Assembly: GCF_028748065.1 (NCBI RefSeq)
Contig: NZ_CP118166.1
Location: forward strand, 1,379,501-1,443,500
Direction: 5' to 3'
Length of the DNA stretch: 64,000 bases
From: Hyphococcus flavus
GTDB taxonomy: Bacteria; Pseudomonadota; Alphaproteobacteria; Caulobacterales; Parvularculaceae
The position numbers and the translations under genes are program-made. The notes below the pieces were generated by a model, which worked only from the letters and a program-made list of their open reading frames with translations, ran no database searches and was not told the origin of the DNA. Positions 35,885 to 43,490 of this stretch are shown piece by piece (within the stretch, counting starts at the first letter, position 1; each line of letters opens with the position of its first letter).

Positions 35885-36556
35885 ATGAGCGATCCCCTTG
35901 TTAAAATCTGCGGCGTCAAGGACGCCGAAACCGCGATTGGCGCCGCCCGCGCCGGCGCTGACTTTCTCGGGTTTGTTTTCTTTCGCAAAAGCCCGCGCTT
36001 TGTGAGCGCGGAGGCCGCTGAAGAGATCATTCTCGATCTCAAACAAGCCTCGTTCGACGAGGGGTTCGCCATGCCGCGGCTGGTCGGATTGTTTGTTGAC
36101 ACTGGCGAGAAAGAGCTATCCGTCGCCGCGCCGCTGCTTTCCCATTTTCAGTTTCACGGACACGAAAGCGCTGAGCGTTGCGAAGAGCTGGGCGCCGAAT
36201 TCGGTGTTGAAGTGATCAGGGCCATTCCGGTGACCGGGCCGGATGACGTGGCTGCGGCGAAAGAATTCGCCGAGGCCGCTGACATATTGCTGTTTGACGC
36301 AAAGCCGCCGCCCGGCGCGGTCCGGCCCGGCGGCTATGGGGCGTCATTCGACTGGTCGGCGCTCGCGTCTTATGACGGGGAAACGCCTTACCTGTTGGCG
36401 GGCGGTTTAGCGCCGGAAAACGTCGCCGATGCAATCGCCAGCCAGAAAGACCGGCCTGCGTTTCTTGGCGTTGATGTTTCGTCCGGCGTTGAATCAGCGC
36501 CGGGCGTGAAAGATGCTGAACGCGTCAAAGCATTTCTTGCTGCAGCGAAAAAATAA
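35885..36556 (+). CDS. trpF: Phosphoribosylanthranilate isomerase
   Basis: Tryptophan pathway TIM-barrel isomerase, 223 residues. 'VKICGVKDAETAIGAARAGAD' opens the barrel with the catalytic Cys, 'FVFFRKSPRFVS' follows, 'LVGLFVD' and 'FQFHGHES' are mid-barrel, 'LLFDAKPP' carries the Asp, and 'GVDVSSGVESAPGVKD' is the phosphate site. Complete. ATG 35885 is 12 bases after lapA. trpB, usually next, is separated by a phosphatase gene and a repeat. Confidence 0.95.
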   Translation: MSDPLVKICGVKDAETAIGAARAGADFLGFVFFRKSPRFVSAEAAEEIILDLKQASFDEGFAMPRLVGLFVDTGEKELSVAAPLLSHFQFHGHESAERCEELGAEFGVEVIRAIPVTGPDDVAAAKEFAEAADILLFDAKPPPGAVRPGGYGASFDWSALASYDGETPYLLAGGLAPENVADAIASQKDRPAFLGVDVSSGVESAPGVKDAERVKAFLAAAKK

Positions 36557-36570
36557 ACGAGGGGAATTTC

Positions 36571-37200
36571 ATGTTGAGGACTTTGTGTGTGGGCCTGGCT
36601 GCAGCATTTTTAAGCGGCTGCGCCACGGGCGCTCAAAAAAAGCCAAACGAAGCGGCGGAGTCTGTCGCTTTCGAAGCGTTGAAACGCGGCGGCTATGTCA
36701 TCGTCATGCGCCACGCCAACTCGCCCGGCGATCAGGCCGGGGCGGCGGGCCTTTCCGAAGGGTGCCGCCTGGCGCCGGGGCGGGGGCTCGACGCCAAGGG
36801 TTTTTATCAGGCGCGCAGTTTTGGCGCGATCCTCGCCGAAAACGATGTGCCGATCCTGAAGGCCTATACCAGCCGCATGTGCCGTTCATGGGATACGGCG
36901 GCGCTCACGGCTGGCGGCGCGCCAGTCGTGCCGCACGATTCCCAGATGTCCACTGACGCCAACACGGTCGCCGCTTTCAAGCGCGATGTGACGAGAGAAC
37001 TTAGCCAGAACCCGGGCCAGAACATTATCCTGTCGAGCCATTCGAACATCGCACCGCTCTATGGCGCGACCACGAAAAAGGGCGAAAAGGAAGTGCCTTC
37101 GGGCGTGATCTACATCGTCCACCCGCGCGACTGGGCGCCGATAGCCCGTATGGATTTGATCGCACGGCTGCCGGCGTCGCCATCGGTCGCAGTGGAATAA
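36571..37200 (+). CDS. Histidine phosphatase-family lipoprotein
   Basis: 209 residues. Signal peptide with lipobox 'AFLSGCATG', so probably a membrane-anchored periplasmic lipoprotein. The phosphohistidine motif RHG is present as 'VIVMRHANSP', and the second catalytic His in 'IILSSHSNIAPLYG'. Branch 2-like small member. Sits between trpF (14 bases) and trpB, an unusual place, with GGGG ribosome site ahead. Substrate unknown. Confidence 0.85.
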   Translation: MLRTLCVGLAAAFLSGCATGAQKKPNEAAESVAFEALKRGGYVIVMRHANSPGDQAGAAGLSEGCRLAPGRGLDAKGFYQARSFGAILAENDVPILKAYTSRMCRSWDTAALTAGGAPVVPHDSQMSTDANTVAAFKRDVTRELSQNPGQNIILSSHSNIAPLYGATTKKGEKEVPSGVIYIVHPRDWAPIARMDLIARLPASPSVAVE

Positions 37201-37222
37201 GCGACGGTCTTCACGTAGTAGT

Positions 37223-37333
37223 TCCTCATCCTGAGGCGCCCGGCGGTAGTCGGGCCTCGAAGGATGGCGGCGCAAATCAATTCATCCTTCGAGGCTCGCC
37301 CGGATTAGCCGGGCTCGTACCTCAGGATGAGGG
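37223..37333. repeat. Palindromic intergenic repeat (CCTCATCCTGAGG type)
   Basis: Two arms in inverted orientation: CCTCATCCTGAGG at 37223-37235 answers CCTCAGGATGAGG at 37320-37332. Inner segments TCGAAGGATG and CATCCTTCGA pair as well, and each arm carries its own CCCGG hairpin. This consensus is a widespread alphaproteobacterial repeat. Its right edge contains an ATG in frame with trpB that is not a true start. Confidence 0.85.
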
Positions 37334-37347
37334 GTGTCTTGAGTGAA

Positions 37348-38595
37348 ATGATCGAACCAAATTCCTACCGTCCAAATTCTTATAAAGAAGGGCCAGACGA
37401 AGAAGGCCGCTTTGGCATTTTTGGCGGGCGCTTTGTCGCCGAAACCCTGATGCCTTTGGTGCTGGCGCTGGAAAAGGAATATGAGGCCGCAAAGGCAGAC
37501 TCCAGCTTCCAGACTGAGCTTGAGTATTACCTGAGGCACTATGTTGGCCGGCCTTCGCCGCTCTATTTCGCTGAGCGTATGACCGACTATGTCCGCGAAA
37601 AATCAGGCCCTACCAAGGGTGCAAAAATATATTTCAAGCGCGACGAGCTGAACCACACCGGCGCGCACAAGATCAACAATTGCATGGGCCAGATCCTGCT
37701 TGCCAGGCGTATGGGTAAGACCCGCATCATCGCTGAGACCGGCGCCGGCCAGCATGGCGTCGCGACCGCCACCGTCTGCGCCCGCTTCGGTCTGCCCTGC
37801 ATCGTTTACATGGGCGAGACCGATGTGGAGCGGCAAAAACCCAACGTATTCCGCATGAAGCTACTCGGCGCCGAAGTAGTGCCGGTGACATCCGGTACGG
37901 CCACCTTGAAAGACGCCATGAACGAGGCGTTGCGCGACTGGGTCACCAATGTGGATTCAACCTTTTACATCATCGGTACGGCCGCCGGGCCGCACCCCTA
38001 TCCGGCGCTGGTGCGTGATTTCCAGTCGGTGATCGGCAAGGAAGCGAAAGAGCAGATGATGGAGGCCGAAGGGCGCCTCCCCGACGTCATCATGGCTTGC
38101 ATCGGCGGCGGCTCGAACGCCATCGGCCTTTTCCATCCGTTCCTTGACGACAAGGATGTGGAGATCATCGGGGTCGAGGCGGCGGGCCATGGTGTTGAAA
38201 CGGGCCAGCACGCGGCGTCGCTCACCGGTGGCAGGCCCGGCGTCCTCCACGGCAACCGCACCTATCTGCTTCAGGACGATGACGGCCAGATTCAGGACGC
38301 TCACTCGATCTCGGCGGGGCTCGACTATCCCGGCATCGGGCCGGAGCACGCCTGGCTGCACGAAACCGGCCGGGTGAAATACGTGTCGGCCACGGATGAG
38401 GAAGCGCTGGAGATGTTTCAGCTCTGTGCGGCGCTCGAAGGCATCATCCCGGCCCTCGAACCCGCCCACGCGCTTGCCCGCGCGGTCGAAAAAGCCGTCG
38501 AAATGGACCGCGAGCAGATTTTACTGCTCAACATGTGCGGGCGCGGCGATAAGGACATCTTTTCAGTGATGGACGCGCTGGGCGAGGGTCAGTAA
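37348..38595 (+). CDS. trpB: Tryptophan synthase beta chain
   Basis: PLP enzyme condensing indole and serine, 415 residues. '[19 protein letters not shown]', then the PLP lysine in '[13 protein letters not shown]'. '[16 protein letters not shown]', the phosphate loop 'GGGSNAIG' and '[23 protein letters not shown]' (loop about 290-312) follow. Complete. I chose ATG 37348 because the upstream in-frame ATG 37327 lies inside the palindromic repeat. trpA does not follow; an IS3 remnant does. Confidence 0.95.
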   Translation: MIEPNSYRPNSYKEGPDEEGRFGIFGGRFVAETLMPLVLALEKEYEAAKADSSFQTELEYYLRHYVGRPSPLYFAERMTDYVREKSGPTKGAKIYFKRDELNHTGAHKINNCMGQILLARRMGKTRIIAETGAGQHGVATATVCARFGLPCIVYMGETDVERQKPNVFRMKLLGAEVVPVTSGTATLKDAMNEALRDWVTNVDSTFYIIGTAAGPHPYPALVRDFQSVIGKEAKEQMMEAEGRLPDVIMACIGGGSNAIGLFHPFLDDKDVEIIGVEAAGHGVETGQHAASLTGGRPGVLHGNRTYLLQDDDGQIQDAHSISAGLDYPGIGPEHAWLHETGRVKYVSATDEEALEMFQLCAALEGIIPALEPAHALARAVEKAVEMDREQILLLNMCGRGDKDIFSVMDALGEGQ

Positions 38596-38689
38596 TTGCA
38601 GCGTACAACTTAGATTGTCGCAAATTATCAGTATACAAATAAATAATTGACGATTACGTATCGTAAGCTTTCGGGCCGGTCAATCCTAG

Positions 38690-38864
38690 ATAGGAAGCGC
38701 CGTCCTGGCTCGAACACGTCCGACAGAAAATCAAGCGACCAGCGATCGTTCGGCTTTGAGGGCGTGTTGATCGGCGCGCGAACGCCAGTGGCGCGCTTGC
38801 GGCCGCGCCGTCGCTTCACCGACAGGCGTTCCTCAGCATACAGCCTGCGTGTGCGTTCGTTAGG
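38690..38864 (-). pseudogene. IS3-family transposase OrfB fragment
   Basis: On the - strand, in frame: 'NERTRRLYAEERLSVKRRRG' then 'RKRATGVRAPINTPSKPND' and 'RWSLDFLSDVFEPGRRF'. This is the conserved helix-turn-helix-to-DDE junction of IS3/IS407-type OrfB proteins (commonly RLYREEGL...RWSLDFVSD). A stop precedes it at 38865-38867 and the catalytic domain is lost after GRRF, so only about 58 codons remain. No terminal inverted repeats recognised. It marks an old transposition event right after trpB. Confidence 0.8.
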
Positions 38865-38870
38865 CTATGA

Positions 38871-39599
38871 TCAATTCAACCGCTCAAGTTCGGCGTCAAT
38901 TTCCAATAGGAACGCTTCATTCTGCTTCTTGAAACGCGTCATTCGAGATGTCGCGGCTTGGTGCCAGCCTTCCGTCATGATTAACTGGCGACCAAATACC
39001 GGATCCTCGCAAAGCTCAGCCATAGGACGATGCAAGGCAATCAACGCGCGGCTAACATCCCCTTCCGGCGCTACGACGGACACCGAAGGATTTCGAAGAA
39101 CATGATCGTCCCACATGAGTTCGTAGTTTATCTTCAGTTGTGATCGTTCATCAGCCAAGCGAGAGTCATATATGTTCAATTCGGCCCGAAAGGCATCTGT
39201 CAACAATTCAAGATATTGGTCATTTCTAGCAAGCTCGCGCAGCGAATTGTCAACAAACGACGGAAGGATATCGCCGCTCATGACGTGAATGGTTTTAGTG
39301 ACGGCACTTATCGCCTCGGGGGAGTCATCGCATCTATCTAGGGCAAGTATAGCGCGATCGCGCGTGGAGCGACTTTCCCCTATCGACGCGATCCTTTCCT
39401 CCAACGCTATGGTGTTAAACGACACCTCATTCTTCAACCGTACTAGAGTATTTGTCGCGCCTTTCTTATTGGACTGCGCCTCACTCCAATTTGAGACCTG
39501 CAACGCGAGCAAAACGCCCGCTGCCACAATCACGAAATCCAATCCGACTGCGAACCAATTTTGCGTTTTGACGTGTTGAGCAACGCGACGCAGCAGCAT
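38871..39599 (-). CDS. Membrane-anchored protein of unknown function
   Basis: 242 residues. One N-terminal membrane helix 'AVGLDFVIVAAGVLLALQVSNW' after a basic start 'MLLRRVAQHVKTQNWF'. This pattern recurs in a family of uncharacterised proteins of marine alphaproteobacteria. The rest is helical and acidic, without recognised catalytic motif, and probably faces the periplasm. It ends four bases from the transposase remnant's upstream stop. More AT-rich than the genes on either side of 38.6-40.7 kb. Confidence 0.7.
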   Translation of the reverse strand: MLLRRVAQHVKTQNWFAVGLDFVIVAAGVLLALQVSNWSEAQSNKKGATNTLVRLKNEVSFNTIALEERIASIGESRSTRDRAILALDRCDDSPEAISAVTKTIHVMSGDILPSFVDNSLRELARNDQYLELLTDAFRAELNIYDSRLADERSQLKINYELMWDDHVLRNPSVSVVAPEGDVSRALIALHRPMAELCEDPVFGRQLIMTEGWHQAATSRMTRFKKQNEAFLLEIDAELERLN

Positions 39600-39664
39600 T
39601 TAAGATCCTCGGCATTGGCGCTCTGCCCCGAAAACACTAAGGGCGCGCATTTATAGTGTTTCTC

Positions 39665-40384
39665 TCAGGACATTGCCGCTTCGTTCCAACGCGCTTGATT
39701 GACGCCGAACAACGTGAGCCATAACGCAAGCGACGTTTCCGCTATTAGCGCGGGAAGAAGTAAGAATATCCCGAAGTCTCCCCTTAACTGCGGCGCTACG
39801 AACGTAGTTAGCGTATTGGTAATATAGCCAATTCCAGCGAACACCAACGCGAAGCCAATTATCCGCGGTATCAGGCCTGACCTGATGATCAACGATGCGA
39901 GGATAAGACAATGCGCGCCAAAGAAGGCAAGAGATAGCGCGAAACCCGCGTTGAACCTCTGAAAGGCGCTGTAGCTTAGCGCCGCGCGCTGGGATTCTGT
40001 GAGCCCGGCTAGGGCTTCTGCATTGATCAAATAATTCAGGGGTTCCAGGTAGCTCCCCAAATTCGCCACCTCGACAATGATGGCAGTCATGAATGTCAGT
40101 ACCAGTAGGATACTGATTGGTTGATCGAACACGCGAAACACACGGTAGAATACCCAAATCACCGGGATATTGCAGGCGAGAAACGCTATCGAAGCGCCAA
40201 TGCCAGTCCGGTAAAGGTTTTCGTGCTCAATGATGTTCGCCGCTGTCGCAGCCGCATCGCCCGCGACGATGAGCTGTCCACGGACAACGATTTCTGAAAA
40301 AAGGCCTCCCGCGATAATGACCAAGTAACAGATACCGGCCAACCGCGCCGGCGGGATCTTATCTTCCCGTTCTTGCGATTGCAT
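39665..40384 (-). CDS. DUF4386-family membrane protein
   Basis: About 239 residues, six to seven hydrophobic segments. 'ARLAGICYLVIIAGGLFSEI' is the typical DUF4386 opening, then 'YRTGIGASIAFLACNIPVIW', 'NAGFALSLAFFGAHCLILA', 'LIIRSGLIPRIIGFALVFAG'. ATG 40384 has GGGAGGG at ideal distance; a longer frame to 40468 has none. Function unknown; members occur in many bacteria next to stress genes. Confidence 0.82.
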   Translation of the reverse strand: MQSQEREDKIPPARLAGICYLVIIAGGLFSEIVVRGQLIVAGDAAATAANIIEHENLYRTGIGASIAFLACNIPVIWVFYRVFRVFDQPISILLVLTFMTAIIVEVANLGSYLEPLNYLINAEALAGLTESQRAALSYSAFQRFNAGFALSLAFFGAHCLILASLIIRSGLIPRIIGFALVFAGIGYITNTLTTFVAPQLRGDFGIFLLLPALIAETSLALWLTLFGVNQARWNEAAMS

Positions 40385-40570
40385 TTTCCCTCCCAAATGG
40401 GTGTCGCTATAGAAGCTGGGCTTACTCCTAATGTATAGCGAACGCATTCGAAATGCGATGATCAACAAGCGGATTGCGTTAGGCCGTTCACTCCAACGAG
40501 GTGCGTACCTTTCCCTGACATATTTCCATACATTGCCCCCGCGATTGACAGCCCTATTTACGCTGAGCCG

Positions 40571-40597
40571 TTTAACACTATTACCAATAGTGTTAAA
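40571..40597. promoter_or_regulatory. Perfect 12-base inverted repeat, operator-like
   Basis: TTTAACACTATT (40571-40582) and AATAGTGTTAAA (40586-40597) around a three-base centre. The outer half-sites TTTAACA/TGTTAAA recur in the site at 40668. It lies in the 340-base gap between the divergent DUF4386 and dienelactone hydrolase genes, which otherwise shows no gene. Confidence 0.6.
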
Positions 40598-40667
40598 TGA
40601 GAGCGTCTTAATACCCTACAATTTCAACGCCTTAGCAGGTGGTGCCGACGTGTGGCGGCTGGTTCGG

Positions 40668-40695
40668 TTTAACACTTCACCTACGTTCTGTTAAA
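40668..40695. promoter_or_regulatory. Second TTTAACA/TGTTAAA half-site pair
   Basis: TTTAACA (40668-40674) and TGTTAAA (40689-40695) with 14 bases between, against 13 in the upstream site. Ends 29 bases before the dienelactone hydrolase start, so a bound repressor would block it. The binding protein is not identified in the window. Confidence 0.5.
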
Positions 40696-40724
40696 TAAGC
40701 CCCCGTCACCCACAGGAGCCGCCC

Positions 40725-41609
40725 ATGAAACGCAAGACCGCCGCTGATTTCTCGCCCGAAATTCTCGATCTTTTCGATGGCTATGTGCACGGGGCCCTGA
40801 CCAAGCGTGAATTTCTGGAAAAGGCCGCGCGGTTCACCGCTGGCGCGGCGGGCGCGCTTGCGGCGTTCAATGCGCTGAAACCAAACTACGCGCTCGCCGA
40901 ACAGGTCTCGCCCGACGATCCCGACATCGACACCGGATGGGTGGAATATGCATCGCCTGACGGCCATGGAACCATCAAGGGGCTGATGGCGAAACCTAGA
41001 GCCAAGGGCCCGTTCGGCGCGGTGCTGGTGGTGCACGAAAACCGGGGGCTGAACCCATACGTTCAGGATGTGGTGCGCCGCGTCGCGAAAGCCGGCTATC
41101 TTGCGCTCGGGCCCGACGGCCTCACCCCCGCCGGCGGTTATCCGGGTAATGACGATGATGGCCGCGCCATGCAGCGCGAGCTCGACCGCGAAAAGCTGCT
41201 GGAAGATTTCTTTGCCGGGTTCGAACATCTCGTGAGCCACGAACACAGCACCGGCAAGGTTGGTGCGGTGGGTTTTTGTTACGGTGGCGGGGTCTGCAAT
41301 GCGCTCGCGGTCGCTTACGAAAACATGGCCTGCTCGGTGCCGTTTTACGGGCGGCAGGCAGACGTAGAAGACGTGCCTCAGATCAAGGCGCCGCTTATGC
41401 TGCACTATGCCGAAAACGACGAGCGGGTGAACGCCGGATGGCCAGCCTATGAGGCGGCGCTGAAAGAGCACGGCAAAACCTATGAGGCTTACTTTTATGA
41501 CGGCGCCAATCACGGTTTTCACAATAATACGACGCCCCGCTATGACGAAGCGGCGGCGACGCTCGCCTGGGAGCGCACGCTTGGCTGGTTCGGGAAGTAT
41601 CTGAGTTAG
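40725..41609 (+). CDS. Dienelactone hydrolase family protein
   Basis: 294 residues, alpha/beta hydrolase of the carboxymethylenebutenolidase group. The nucleophile Cys is in 'VGFCYGGGV', the Asp in 'HYAENDERVNAG' and His in 'DGANHGFHNNT', a complete Cys-Asp-His triad. The N-terminal ~60 residues contain 'KREFLEKAARFTAGAAGAL', like a Tat signal but with Lys-Arg in place of Arg-Arg, so export is likely though not certain. GGAG at 40709-40712 precedes the ATG. Substrate unknown. Confidence 0.9.
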   Translation: MKRKTAADFSPEILDLFDGYVHGALTKREFLEKAARFTAGAAGALAAFNALKPNYALAEQVSPDDPDIDTGWVEYASPDGHGTIKGLMAKPRAKGPFGAVLVVHENRGLNPYVQDVVRRVAKAGYLALGPDGLTPAGGYPGNDDDGRAMQRELDREKLLEDFFAGFEHLVSHEHSTGKVGAVGFCYGGGVCNALAVAYENMACSVPFYGRQADVEDVPQIKAPLMLHYAENDERVNAGWPAYEAALKEHGKTYEAYFYDGANHGFHNNTTPRYDEAAATLAWERTLGWFGKYLS

Positions 41610-41635
41610 GCGGGCTGTTCGTTTTCGGAAACCCA

Positions 41636-41718
41636 CTGGATGTCATTGCCGGACGTGTTCCGGCAATCCAGAGTAGGGGTTTGTTTTACTGGATCACCGG
41701 GACAAGCCCGGTGATGAC
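41636..41718. repeat. Two CTGGAT...-type palindromic repeats
   Basis: Hairpin one: 41636-41671, with TTGCCGGA/TCCGGCAA and outer CTGGAT/ATCCAG. Hairpin two: 41689-41718, ATCACCGGG/CCCGGTGAT with outer CTGG. Both belong to the class of short alphaproteobacterial intergenic palindromes also found at 61675-61778. Confidence 0.8.
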
Positions 41719-41740
41719 AATCAGGGGGCTTAGGTAAAAC

Positions 41741-42187
41741 TTACTCTTGCAGCATCAGTTTTTTGCGCAGCATAAAGCGCAGCAAAACGTAAAGCAGCAA
41801 ACCCACTGGCCCGAGCATGAAAGCAAGGATGAGACACGGTATGACCGCCAGATGCGGGACCCGATGTCTGATCGCGTCGCGCCCGATCCACGCGCCGACA
41901 AACAGGTCGAAAACGAGATAATGCGTCCAGCCGATGATGACGCCGTTCGGATGCGCGAAGATGGCGCGCACGCCCTCGATGCTGGTGAAATCAACGCCGC
42001 CGCTCGACTGGCCAAATGCGAAGGCGGCGACCATGCCTGCCAGGTAAACCCCGCCCAGCAATGCCGGGTAAAGCGCTGAATGAACAATCGCGCCGGTCAC
42101 TTTGCTGCGTGGCAAAAAGATCAGCAGCGCCCAGGCCGGCAATACTGATGCATTGATCGCGGTAAAAGCTGTGTTCCAGTCCATCAT
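41741..42187 (-). CDS. ABA4-like (DUF4281) membrane protein
   Basis: 148 residues, four helices. Conserved segments are 'LPAWALLIFLPRS', 'WTHYLVFDLFVGAWIGRDA', 'LAVIPCLILAFMLGPVGLLLY'. This matches the ABA4-like family, named after the plant neoxanthin-synthesis protein; the bacterial role is unknown, with links to carotenoid or membrane functions inferred. Followed by palindromic repeats. Confidence 0.88.
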   Translation of the reverse strand: MMDWNTAFTAINASVLPAWALLIFLPRSKVTGAIVHSALYPALLGGVYLAGMVAAFAFGQSSGGVDFTSIEGVRAIFAHPNGVIIGWTHYLVFDLFVGAWIGRDAIRHRVPHLAVIPCLILAFMLGPVGLLLYVLLRFMLRKKLMLQE

Positions 42188-42366
42188 CGTCCCTCCCGGT
42201 CACCAGACATTACCGCAAATAGCGCTTTGCTGCGACGCCTTGTCGGCCTGACCCGCCCGTGATTGGCCTTTCGCGCCAAAACCCGTTAAGCCCATCCTAA
42301 TATTGTGTGAGGAAACCGGCGGCGCGTTTTCACGTCTTCGTCGTCAAAAGCGAGTACATTTCTTTC

Positions 42367-43461
42367 ATGTCCAGTAAAGCCAATGCCGAGGCGTTCGCCG
42401 CCCCTGCCGACGACCGAGTCTCTACGCCTGCCGAAACCGCCCGCGCCGCCATGCTCCGCCGTATCGTTGAGCACTGCAAAAAATTTCAGGGCGTCGATCT
42501 AAAGCGCAGCATTTTACAGGCGAGCCTCAGCCTCGCGCTTTATATAGCTGCGGTGGGCGCCATGCTCGCTGCGGCGGCTAGCGGCGTATGGCTGGCGGTT
42601 GCGCTGATAGCGCCTTTTGCGGCGGGGCTTTTGGTAAAGCTTTTCACAATCCAGCATGATTGCGGACATGGCAGCTACTTCGAGACCAAACGGGCAAATA
42701 CGTTGCTTGGGTTCGCTATCAGCGTGTTGACCTTTACCCCTTACGGGTTCTGGCGCGACGCGCATAACCGCCACCATGCGAGTTCCGGCGACCTGGACCG
42801 GCGCGGCGTCGGCGGCGTCGATACGCTGACTGTTGAGGAGTTCCGCGCGCTCTCGCCAGCGAAAAAGATCATGTACAAGTTGTATCGTCATCCACTGGTG
42901 ATGATCATCTTCGGCGCGCCGTTGTATTTTCTTTTGTTACAGCGTCTGCCGCTCGCCGGGGCGATGCCGTTTGCGGAAACATATCAGGGCATGAAGCTAT
43001 CCCAGATCTGGAAAAGCGTTGTCGCGTTGAACATTGCGCTTGTGGTTTTTTATGGCGGGCTGTCGTTTTTCCTGGGCGCCGGCGTTGTTGCGGCGGTGAT
43101 CATTCCCGTGGTTACGATCTCGGCATGGATCGGCACCTGGCTGTTTTTTGTGCAGCACCAGTATGAGGACGCTTATTGGGCGCGGAAGCCGAAATGGAAT
43201 TTTGCTGAAGCCGCAATTTTCGGATCCTCCCACTACAAGCTGCCGCAACCGTTGCGATGGATCACGGGCAATATCGGCCTTCACCACATCCACCATCTCA
43301 CCAGTCGTATTCCCAACTACAAGCTGATGGAATGCTATCGCGCCAGCGAGGATTTGCTGGCGCTGCCGGTGATGACGATCCGCGAGAGCATCCGTTGCGC
43401 GCGGCTTGCGCTCTGGTGCCCAGTGCAACAAAGGATGGTCACCTTCGCTGCAGCAAGGTAA
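42367..43461 (+). CDS. Membrane fatty acid desaturase
   Basis: About 364 residues. Three His boxes of the di-iron desaturase fold: 'HDCGHGSYF', 'HNRHHASSG' and 'GLHHIHHLTSRIPNYKL'. Four helices between them. Introduces double bonds in acyl chains or related lipids, oxygen-dependent. ATG 42367 is chosen; the longer frame from 42307 lacks a ribosome site. Upstream, TTAAGCCCATCCTAA (42286-42300) is one base away from the CtrA consensus TTAA-N7-TTAA. The substrate class cannot be read off. Confidence 0.9.
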   Translation: MSSKANAEAFAAPADDRVSTPAETARAAMLRRIVEHCKKFQGVDLKRSILQASLSLALYIAAVGAMLAAAASGVWLAVALIAPFAAGLLVKLFTIQHDCGHGSYFETKRANTLLGFAISVLTFTPYGFWRDAHNRHHASSGDLDRRGVGGVDTLTVEEFRALSPAKKIMYKLYRHPLVMIIFGAPLYFLLLQRLPLAGAMPFAETYQGMKLSQIWKSVVALNIALVVFYGGLSFFLGAGVVAAVIIPVVTISAWIGTWLFFVQHQYEDAYWARKPKWNFAEAAIFGSSHYKLPQPLRWITGNIGLHHIHHLTSRIPNYKLMECYRASEDLLALPVMTIRESIRCARLALWCPVQQRMVTFAAAR

Positions 43462-43490
43462 GTATTGCCCCTCAAACGGGAGGGGCGTCC

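Noticed and set aside
37327-37347. Upstream ATG for trpB
   Set aside because: It lies inside the palindromic repeat; the extra seven residues are repeat-encoded.
39651-40157. 168-codon - strand frame inside the DUF4386 gene
   Set aside because: Shadow frame; the DUF4386 frame has membrane helices and a ribosome site.
43257-43490. 78-residue N-terminal extension of the carboxylesterase
   Set aside because: It overlaps the desaturase 3' end in another frame, while ATG 43491 has a strong ribosome site and begins a perfect lipoprotein signal.
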